Of a stretch of DNA of 64,000 bases, positions 19,238 to 26,228 are shown piece by piece. Source of the stretch: Achromobacter sp. UMC71 (GTDB lineage Bacteria; Pseudomonadota; Gammaproteobacteria; Burkholderiales; Burkholderiaceae_B). The notes beneath the pieces were generated by a model. It searched no databases, was not told where the DNA came from, and saw nothing but the letters and a program-made list of their open reading frames with translations. The stretch's first letter is position 1. Each line of letters begins with the position of its first letter. The stretch covers positions 1-64,000 of the forward strand of contig NZ_LZZT01000045.1 of the NCBI RefSeq assembly GCF_014170305.1. Direction: 5' to 3'. The position numbers and the translations under genes were made by a program.

Positions 19238-19291
19238 TATGATGACCCTTCTTTCAAGACGCCCTCCCGGTCCGCCGGGGGGGCGTTTCTT
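19238..19291 (+). terminator. Orphan promoter-like box plus terminator hairpin
   Basis: A TATGAT -10-like box (19238-19243) is followed by a strong GC hairpin (about 19259-19286: CGCCCTCCCGG, loop, CCGGGGGGGCG) and a T-rich run. Downstream are an AAGGA site and an ATG at 19326 whose frame runs 61 codons into the antisense of the MocR gene. The 371-base gap 19062-19432 holds no other recognisable gene. This may be a short attenuated leader, a small RNA, or the remnant of a lost gene's control region. Confidence 0.45.
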
Positions 19292-19432
19292 TTGGCTTTT
19301 TCCAACCCAGAAGGAACGACTTGAAATGACACCTCCCACCTGCTCCACGCACACCGCACCGGCCCATGCTAGCGGCGCTCCCCGCTCGTGCGGCCGGCAC
19401 AGGCGCAGGCCTTCGTCACCGCGCCTTGACGC

Positions 19433-20929
19433 TCACACCGCGTCGGGCGGCACCGCCCCGCGCAACAGCGCCCCCACCCGCTCCAGCTCGGCCTCCTGCC
19501 GCGTGCTGTAGCCGATGACCACGCCGGGCGGCAACTGCACGCGCAGGCAGAAGTCGGCCACCGACAGGATGCCGATGCCCTGCGCCTCGGCCCGCCGCAG
19601 CAGGTCTGGCAGATCCACGCCCGGTGGCAACCACCACACCAGGTGAAAGCCGGCCTGCTCACCGCTGACCCGCAACGGCGCAGGACCCGCGGCCTGGCGC
19701 AGCAACCGCATCAACTGGTCGCGCCGCGCGGCGTAGATGGGCCGGGCACGGCGCACGTGGCGCGCGAAGCTGCCGTCCTGCAGGAACGCGGCCAGCGTCA
19801 TCTGCTCGATGATGCTGTTGGAGCGCCCGGTGGTGTGCCGCGCGCGGGTGAAGGCCGCCACCAGCGGCCGCGGCAGGACCGCATAGCCAATGCGCAGCGC
19901 GTTGAACAGGGTCTTGTTGAAGCTGCCGCAGTGGATCACGCGGTCGCCGCTGTCCAGGCTTTTCAGGGCCGCGAGCGGCGCGCCGTCGTAGTTGAATTCG
20001 CTGTCGTAGTCGTCTTCCAGGATCCAGCAGCCGGTCTGCGCGGCCCAGTCCAGCAGCTCCAGGCGGCGCGACACCGGCATGGTGACGCCGGTGGGCGACT
20101 GATGCGCAGGGGTCACGTGCACCAGCTTGACGCCGTGCTGACGCCGCGCGCGCGCCACCGAAAAGCCCTGTTCGTCGATGGCGATGGGCGTGATGCGGCG
20201 CGTGTATTGGCTGAACAGCGGCACCGCGTTGAGATAGCCGGGGTCTTCGACCAGCACCTTGTCCGCGCGCGACAGCAACACACGGGCGCTGAGGTCGATG
20301 CCGTCGCGGATGCCGGTCAACACCACCACCTGGCTGGCGTCGCAGGCGATGCCGCGCGCCGCGCCCAGATAACGCGCGATCTGCTCGCGCAGCGGCAGCC
20401 AGCCCTGCGATTCCTCGTTGGTCAGCTGCGACGGCGACACCCGCTGGGCGCTGGCCATCAAGCCCTTGCGCCAGGCCCCCATGGGAAATAGCGAGGCGTC
20501 GGCGCTGCGGGCCGTGAACGGCGGCTCCGACCGCGGCGCCGGCACGGGTGGCAGGCCCGCCACCGGCAAGACGCGAACGGAGGGCCCCTCTGCCATGCCC
20601 GAATGCCGGCCGCCTTCTCCCGGTAACCCATCGCGAAAGAAGTTGTCCGGTATTACCGCCTGGACATAGGTGCCCGACCCGACCGTGCCCGCCGTGTAGC
20701 CTTCGCTGCGCAGTTGATCGTAGGCGGCCTCGACGGTGGACCGGGCGATGTGCCAGCGCGCAGCGAGGCTGCGGGTGGACGGCAGCCGCCCGCCCGAGGG
20801 CAGCACGCCTTTCAAGATGCGTTCGCGGATCTGCCGGTAGACCCAGGACTGCCTGGATTCGCCCTCGCGCGGCGGATCCAGCGGCAAATCCAGGCTGGCT
20901 TCCTGGCGAAGTGGCTTGGTCTGGATCAT
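19433..20929 (-). CDS. MocR-family transcriptional regulator (GntR-aminotransferase fusion)
   Basis: This 498-residue regulator has an N-terminal GntR winged helix (about 25-95: WVYRQIRERILKG, LPSTRSLAARWHIARSTVEAAY) and an aminotransferase-I-like domain from about 140. The PLP lysine is K339 in GSFNKTLFNALRIGY, and ILEDDYDSEFNYDG is present. Such proteins usually sense PLP or amino-acid-PLP adducts and often act on a divergent neighbour. Here that neighbour is the ferredoxin-reductase/M24 fusion 88 bases away. The start at 20929 precedes the winged helix directly. Confidence 0.9.
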   Translation of the reverse strand: MIQTKPLRQEASLDLPLDPPREGESRQSWVYRQIRERILKGVLPSGGRLPSTRSLAARWHIARSTVEAAYDQLRSEGYTAGTVGSGTYVQAVIPDNFFRDGLPGEGGRHSGMAEGPSVRVLPVAGLPPVPAPRSEPPFTARSADASLFPMGAWRKGLMASAQRVSPSQLTNEESQGWLPLREQIARYLGAARGIACDASQVVVLTGIRDGIDLSARVLLSRADKVLVEDPGYLNAVPLFSQYTRRITPIAIDEQGFSVARARRQHGVKLVHVTPAHQSPTGVTMPVSRRLELLDWAAQTGCWILEDDYDSEFNYDGAPLAALKSLDSGDRVIHCGSFNKTLFNALRIGYAVLPRPLVAAFTRARHTTGRSNSIIEQMTLAAFLQDGSFARHVRRARPIYAARRDQLMRLLRQAAGPAPLRVSGEQAGFHLVWWLPPGVDLPDLLRRAEAQGIGILSVADFCLRVQLPPGVVIGYSTRQEAELERVGALLRGAVPPDAV

Positions 20930-20953
20930 GAAAATGGCCCTAGCTGACCGAGC

Positions 20954-20971
20954 CATTGTATCGCTACATTG
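20954..20971. promoter_or_regulatory. CATTG direct repeat in MocR divergent promoter
   Basis: Two direct CATTG copies (20954-20958 and 20967-20971), 13 bases apart start to start, lie in the short region between the divergent MocR gene and the fusion gene. MocR-type regulators often bind direct repeats, so this is a candidate operator. The copies are short, and the call is weak without comparison to relatives. Confidence 0.3.
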
Positions 20972-21016
20972 CACGCCATGCGCCCCGCTTTCGGGGCATG
21001 TCCACGGAAACGCGCC

Positions 21017-22768
21017 ATGACTACGCCCCTGTACACCATCACCCTCGACGCCGGCCACTTCACCACGGACGGTACCCAGTCCATCCTGGAGGCCGCACTG
21101 GCCCAGGGCGTGGCCGTGCCCTTTTCCTGTCAGCGCGGCGAGTGCGGTTCATGCCGGGCCACGGTGGTCGACGGCTGCCATGAGCACATAACGCCGCCCA
21201 CCGAAAGGTCCTACGTCACCGCCAAGAATGAGCTGCTGATGTGCCAGTGCCGCGCGGCGAGCGACCTGGCGCTGCGCTTCCCGCACTGGCACGCCCCCGT
21301 CCATGCATCGCAGCGCCGCCAGGCCACCGTGCTGTCGCGCGTGCCGCTGACAGACGATGTGACGCAGTTGATCGTCCAGGTGGACGGCGAGGCCCCATTT
21401 GCCTGGCAGCCTGGGCAACACGTCGAATTCCTGGTGGAAGACGGTAGCCGACGGCCGTTTTCCATCGCCAGCTTGCCGGTCGCCGCGGGTCCGGCGCAGT
21501 TGGAATTCCAGATCCGCCGCATGCCGGGCGGCGGCTTCACCGAACGTCTGCTGCCGCGCCTGATGCCCGGCGACACGCTGTCGCTGGAGGGGCCGTTGGG
21601 TGCATGCACCTGGCCCGCCGAGGGGTGGACGGATGACGTCGAGCACCTTGTGCTGCTGGCCACGGGCACCGGCTACGCCGGGGTCTATCCCATCTTGATG
21701 GCTGCGCTGCAAAGCGGGCAGTTCAAGACCGTGACGCTGTATTGGGGCGGCCGGACGGCGGACGATTGCTATGCCGCGCCCATGCTGAACGCGCTGCTGG
21801 GCAAGGGCAGCGGCTTTCAATGGCAGGCGGTACTGCCGCACGATGCCCCGGGCCAGCCAGGCGGAACGCAGACTACCGATGCGGCAACGCCTGCGGACGC
21901 GGCTACAGCCCCCCCGCGGCAAGCCTACGTGCAGGACCACGCTGCCGCCGCGGACCATGACTGGGACCGCACGGTCGTCTACGCCTGCGGCAACCCCGCC
22001 ATGGTGCGCGCGGCCCGCGAACGGCTGCGCTTGGCAGGCCTACCCGACGATCGCTTCCTGTCCGAATCCTTCCTGCCCGCCACCGGCGCGGGGTCCATCG
22101 CCGTCCCCGCCCCGGCTCACCCCTGGGAACGGGTCGGGCAACGCTTCACCATGGACGGCATCCTGAGCGCGCGCCGTCGTTCGCTGACGGCAGTGCGCGA
22201 GATCGCCGCGCTGATGCGGCCCGGCATGACCACGCGCGAAGCCATCACCGCGGCCGACGAGCACCTGCGGCGCATGGGCGCGTCGCACAACTGGCACCCC
22301 ACCTACGTGCGGTTCGGCGCCGACACGCAATCGCCGTCCATACAGCCCACGGATTTCCAGCGCCGGCTACGGGAAGAAGACGTGTTCGTGGTGGATATCG
22401 GGCCGGTCTGGGACGGCTACGAAGGCGACTATGGCGACACGTTCGTGCTGGGCGCCGACGCCGACCGCCAGCGCTGCGCCGAGGCCGCGCGCCAAGTGTT
22501 CCACAGCACCCGCGAAGCCTGGCTGCAGGGCCTGAGCGGCGCCGCCCTGTATGACCGCGCCGAAGCATTCGCGCGCGAGCATGGCTGCGAGCTGGTGCGC
22601 GAGCTCCCGGGACACCGGGTGGCGGATTTTCCGCATGCGCTGTACGGCAAGCACAAGCTGGCCGACGCGGATTTCGTTCCCGCCGACGGCATCTGGGTGC
22701 TGGAGATCCAGGTGCGCGACCGCACGCTGCCGATCGGTGCGTTCTACGAGGATGTGCTGCTGCGTTAA
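21017..22768 (+). CDS. Fusion: 2Fe-2S ferredoxin, FAD/NAD reductase and M24 peptidase-like domain
   Basis: This 583-residue protein has three joined parts. Residues 1-90 form a plant-type 2Fe-2S ferredoxin with Cys38, Cys43, Cys46 and Cys76. Residues 100-355 are a ferredoxin-NADP-reductase-type module with the flavin motif RPFSIAS (146-152) and the nucleotide motif GTGTGYAG (216-223). Residues 375-583 match M24 metallopeptidases (creatinase/aminopeptidase fold) with candidate metal ligands D460, D471, H533, E563 and E578. The natural reaction is unknown. The ATG at 21017 is chosen over an upstream TTG frame. It is divergent from the MocR gene. Confidence 0.83.
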   Translation: MTTPLYTITLDAGHFTTDGTQSILEAALAQGVAVPFSCQRGECGSCRATVVDGCHEHITPPTERSYVTAKNELLMCQCRAASDLALRFPHWHAPVHASQRRQATVLSRVPLTDDVTQLIVQVDGEAPFAWQPGQHVEFLVEDGSRRPFSIASLPVAAGPAQLEFQIRRMPGGGFTERLLPRLMPGDTLSLEGPLGACTWPAEGWTDDVEHLVLLATGTGYAGVYPILMAALQSGQFKTVTLYWGGRTADDCYAAPMLNALLGKGSGFQWQAVLPHDAPGQPGGTQTTDAATPADAATAPPRQAYVQDHAAAADHDWDRTVVYACGNPAMVRAARERLRLAGLPDDRFLSESFLPATGAGSIAVPAPAHPWERVGQRFTMDGILSARRRSLTAVREIAALMRPGMTTREAITAADEHLRRMGASHNWHPTYVRFGADTQSPSIQPTDFQRRLREEDVFVVDIGPVWDGYEGDYGDTFVLGADADRQRCAEAARQVFHSTREAWLQGLSGAALYDRAEAFAREHGCELVRELPGHRVADFPHALYGKHKLADADFVPADGIWVLEIQVRDRTLPIGAFYEDVLLR

Positions 22769-22847
22769 TCGCGCTGCCTATCCGTCCAGAAGCGCCGGCG
22801 GGATGTGCTGCTGCACAGAGCCCGTCAGCGGCCCCGGCCCCACGACG

Positions 22848-23330
22848 TCATGCCGACGGCTTCACCCGCGCCTGGTGCAGCGCCCTGACCTGCTGCGCCA
22901 GTTCCTCGTCCGGCCCATCCACCGGAGTATCGGTAATGACGTCGGTGATGCGCAGCGCCTTCACCCGAGGCGCGGGCAAACCCAGTTCCTGCATCCACTG
23001 GCTCAATTGCGGCGTGGAGCTGGCGTAGACGATGCGGCCCAGCCCGACCCAGCCGTGCGCCGCGGCGCACATGGCGCAGTGTTCGCCCGAGGTGTAGACG
23101 GTGCTGGCGGCGCGGTCGGCGGGCGCCAGGTTGGCGGCGGCCCAGCGGGCGATCTCGAATTCGGGGTGGCGCGTGTGGTCGCCCCCGGCCACGTGGTTGC
23201 AATCTTCGAACAGCACCTGGCCGCCGGACGACACCAGGATAGAGCCGAAAGGCTCATCGCCCTGTGCCAGCGCCTGCCTGGCCAGCTCGACGCAGCGCGC
23301 CAGGTAGTGCTTGTCTTGTTGGGTAATCAT
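22848..23330 (-). CDS. Nucleoside/guanine deaminase family protein
   Basis: This 160-residue zinc deaminase belongs to the cytidine/deoxycytidylate deaminase superfamily. The HPE motif (H55, E57) and C85/C88 in HCAMC form the zinc site. It is closest by eye to guanine deaminases and tRNA-adenosine-deaminase-like small enzymes; the exact base is not determined. A strong AAGGAG site precedes the ATG at 23330. It stands alone between the fusion gene and an AHSA1-like gene. Confidence 0.88.
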   Translation of the reverse strand: MITQQDKHYLARCVELARQALAQGDEPFGSILVSSGGQVLFEDCNHVAGGDHTRHPEFEIARWAAANLAPADRAASTVYTSGEHCAMCAAAHGWVGLGRIVYASSTPQLSQWMQELGLPAPRVKALRITDVITDTPVDGPDEELAQQVRALHQARVKPSA

Positions 23331-23453
23331 GCGAAGGCTCCTTTTAGTGTTAACAGACCCTAGGGTTTGTCCTGATCCTGACCGTGTCGATTTGCGGGAC
23401 GCTGGTGCGTCGTGCCAGTACATCCCCCCATTTCCCTACAAGGCGAAATCACC

Positions 23454-23900
23454 ATGACGACAGGAACCGTAACCTTGCACCGCGTGCTGCGCGCCGCCCC
23501 CGACCGCATCTACCGCGCCTTTCTCGAGCCCGACGCCGTCGCGCGCTGGCTGCCGCCGTATGGCTTTACCTGCCAGGTCCACGAGCTGGACGCCAAGGTG
23601 GGCGGCTCGCACCGGATGTCGTTCCGCAATTTCGGCACCGGCCATAGCCACGACTTCGGCGGCAAGTACCTGGAACTGGTGCCGAACGAGAAGATCCAGT
23701 ACACGGACGCGTTCGACGATCCTAACCTGCCGGGGCAGATGCGGACCACGATCACGCTGCGTAAAGTGTCCTGCGGCACGGAGATGACCGTGGTGCAGGA
23801 GAACATCCCGGCCGTGATCCCGACCGAGATGTGCTACCTGGGCTGGCAGGAATCCCTGGCCCAGCTGATGCGGCTGGTGGAACCGCAGATTCCGGACTGA
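23454..23900 (+). CDS. SRPBCC/AHSA1-like domain protein
   Basis: This 148-residue soluble protein has the AHSA1-type START/Bet v1-like fold: APDRIYRAFLEPDAVARWLPP near the start, KVGGSHRMSFRN in the middle, and the C-terminal helix WQESLAQLMRLVE. Such proteins bind hydrophobic ligands in a central cavity, and many remain unassigned. The ATG at 23454 has an AAGG site. It converges with the DyP peroxidase gene, whose stop codon lies one base away. Confidence 0.87.
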   Translation: MTTGTVTLHRVLRAAPDRIYRAFLEPDAVARWLPPYGFTCQVHELDAKVGGSHRMSFRNFGTGHSHDFGGKYLELVPNEKIQYTDAFDDPNLPGQMRTTITLRKVSCGTEMTVVQENIPAVIPTEMCYLGWQESLAQLMRLVEPQIPD

Positions 23901-23901
23901 A

Positions 23902-24849
23902 TCAGCCCTCGCGTTCGGCCAGCGCTTCCAGCATTTCGGCCGACGGCGCAAAGAACAGCCCGCCGGTGACGGCGCGGCTGTAGTCCAGCAAACGGTCGTA
24001 GTTGCCGGCGGGCCGGCCGACGAACATGTTTTCCAGCATCTGCTCGATCGGCGCGGGCGAACGCGCGTAGCCGATGAAGTAGGTGCCGAATTCGCCCGAG
24101 CCCGGGCGGCCGAACGGCATGTTGTCGCGCAGGATCTTGACCTCTTGGCCGCCCTCGTCCAGCGTGGTCAGCGAGCTGTGCGAGTACGACGGCTTGACGT
24201 CGTCGGCCAGTTCGACGTTGGTCAGCTTGCGCCGGCCGATGATGAGTTCCTGCTGTTCGGTGGACAGCCCCTCCCAGGCGGTCATGTCGTGCAGGTACTT
24301 CTGCACCAGCACGTAGCTGCCGCCGGCGAATGGCGCGTCTTCGTCGCCGATCAGGGTGAAGTCGGCCAGCTCGAAGCCCTGCGGGTTTTCGGTGCCGTCG
24401 ACAAAGCCGATGATGGCGCGCCGGTCGAAATAGCGAAAGCCGTGCACTTCATCAACCACTTTGGCCGCCGACCCCAGGCCGGCCACCAATAGCGTGGCCA
24501 GCTCGAAACAGGCGTCCATGGATTCGGCGCGGATGTGCAGCAGGATGTCGCCCGGCGTCGACACGGCGACACGCTCGCCGCTGCCGAACTCGCGGAACGG
24601 ATGCAGCGAGGCCGGACGGGGTGCGCCGAACAGGGTGTCCCAGGCGGCCGAGCCGAAGCCGCAGATACAGGACAGGTCGGCGGCGATGGCGCGGGTGCCG
24701 ACCGTGCGGGTCAACGCGGCGACGTCTTCGCACCAGGCGCGCACCGTGGCGGCGTTTTCGGCGCCGGGATTCAGCGTAGCGACCAGGAAGATCGCGTAGC
24801 GGGCATTGGGGCTGAGGACGGCTTGCGGTTCGACGGGTTTTTCGGGCAT
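23902..24849 (-). CDS. Dye-decolourising (DyP) haem peroxidase, YfeX-like
   Basis: This 315-residue DyP-type peroxidase matches cytosolic YfeX-like enzymes. The distal GxxDG motif is GFVDGTENP with D151, the proximal haem His is H224 in PSYSHSS, and the distal Arg is R241. The C-terminal GTYFIGYARSP segment is typical. Substrates of the family include dyes, phenols and possibly porphyrins. There is no signal peptide, so it is cytoplasmic unless packaged into an encapsulin; no encapsulin gene is near. The start at 24849 removes a 26-residue non-conserved extension. Confidence 0.92.
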   Translation of the reverse strand: MPEKPVEPQAVLSPNARYAIFLVATLNPGAENAATVRAWCEDVAALTRTVGTRAIAADLSCICGFGSAAWDTLFGAPRPASLHPFREFGSGERVAVSTPGDILLHIRAESMDACFELATLLVAGLGSAAKVVDEVHGFRYFDRRAIIGFVDGTENPQGFELADFTLIGDEDAPFAGGSYVLVQKYLHDMTAWEGLSTEQQELIIGRRKLTNVELADDVKPSYSHSSLTTLDEGGQEVKILRDNMPFGRPGSGEFGTYFIGYARSPAPIEQMLENMFVGRPAGNYDRLLDYSRAVTGGLFFAPSAEMLEALAEREG

Positions 24850-25000
24850 GGGATTCTGCGGTAGCGGGTAGCGGCCAGGAGAACAAACGGGGCCAGGCAA
24901 GGAAAAGGCGTTTGAAATATAGCGCATGGCGGCCCGCCGCGATCCGGGACAGCGGCAACTGTCTCCGAACTGTCATGGTTTGGCGTCACCATCGCGCATC

Positions 25001-26047
25001 ATGACGACCCCAGCGGCAGCGGCCGACTACCAATCCGACATTTCCGGCCTGATCTGCGCATTCCGGTTCGCCGCAGGCGGCGCCGCCGCCGAAATCGCGC
25101 CGCCGGCGGTCGCGGACCTGCTTGAACGCCGCGCCAGCGAAGCGCCGGGTGAGGCCCCGGAAGACGGCGCTTTCGTCTGGCTGCACCTGAACCTGTCCCA
25201 GGCCGGCTGCGTGCGCTGGCTGCAGGCCCACCTGGATCTGCCAGACACTTTCATCGCCATGCTCGGCGATGACGCCCATTCGACCCGCATCGAGCAGCAG
25301 GAAGGCGCGCTGGTGGCGGTCTTCAATGACGTCATCTTCGACTTCGACCGCACCCCTGCCCAGGTATCGACGCTGTGGGTCTGCGCCCACCGCCAACTGC
25401 TGGTCACGCTGCGCCGCAAGCCGCTGCGGTCGCTGGACCGGCTGCGCGAGCACGTGCGCCGCGGCGAGCCGTTCCAGTCGCCCGCCGAACTGCTGGCGCA
25501 CCTGATGCGCGACCAGGCCGACCTGATGATGGAGATCGTGCGCAAGGCCAGCGTGGACGTGGACGGCATCGAAGACCATTTCCTGGCTTCGCGCGGCGGC
25601 CCAGGCCGCCTGGATCTCGCGGCCACGCGCCGGGTACTGGTGCGCCTGCAACGCACGCTGGCCCCGGAGCCCGGCTCGGTGTTCCGCCTGCTGGCTCGCC
25701 CGCCAGCCTGGCTGCGCCCGCGCGATGTGCAGGAGTTGCGCGAATCCACCGAGGAATTCTCGGTGGTGCTGGGCGACATGGCCGGGCTGGTCGAACGCAT
25801 CAAGCTGCTGCAGGAAGAGATGACGGCGCGGCTGGACGAACAGAACAACCGAACGCTGTTCACGTTGACGCTGGTGACGGTGCTGGCGCTGCCCATCAAC
25901 ATCATGGCCGGCCTGTTCGGGATGAACGTGGGCGGCATTCCGCTGTCGGACGACCACCACGGCTTCTGGATCATCTGCCTGCTGGTCGCGGCGTTCACGG
26001 CGCTGGTGGCGTGGTGGGCATTCCGCCGGCGGCGCGGCGGGGGCTGA
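25001..26047 (+). CDS. zntB: CorA-family zinc transporter
   Basis: This 348-residue CorA-superfamily protein best fits ZntB, which moves zinc ions. It has a long soluble N-terminal funnel and two C-terminal transmembrane helices, with the signature GMNVGGIP between them replacing the CorA GMN-FxxMPE loop. The family is a homopentamer in the inner membrane. The ATG at 25001 is used; the frame is open further upstream but lacks conserved residues. It is divergent from the DyP gene. Confidence 0.9.
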   Translation: MTTPAAAADYQSDISGLICAFRFAAGGAAAEIAPPAVADLLERRASEAPGEAPEDGAFVWLHLNLSQAGCVRWLQAHLDLPDTFIAMLGDDAHSTRIEQQEGALVAVFNDVIFDFDRTPAQVSTLWVCAHRQLLVTLRRKPLRSLDRLREHVRRGEPFQSPAELLAHLMRDQADLMMEIVRKASVDVDGIEDHFLASRGGPGRLDLAATRRVLVRLQRTLAPEPGSVFRLLARPPAWLRPRDVQELRESTEEFSVVLGDMAGLVERIKLLQEEMTARLDEQNNRTLFTLTLVTVLALPINIMAGLFGMNVGGIPLSDDHHGFWIICLLVAAFTALVAWWAFRRRRGGG

Positions 26048-26228
26048 CGCGTCCGCCGACTCGGGCATCCGGCCGCCCCAGTCCGCCTCCATCAGCCCTT
26101 GCGCGGCGTCGCTGCTGCGGCGCAAAAAACGCAATCATTTGCTACCAATTCCCGCAAATGAGAATCCACGGTGCTATAAGTCGAGCCATTCTTGCAAGAG
26201 GCGTGTTTCCCGTTAAAGGACGTTGCCC

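Noticed and set aside
22748-22814. Fourteen-base duplication GGATGTGCTGCTGC at the end of the fusion gene
   Set aside because: It is short, occurs only twice, and could be chance in leucine-codon-rich sequence; no associated element was seen.
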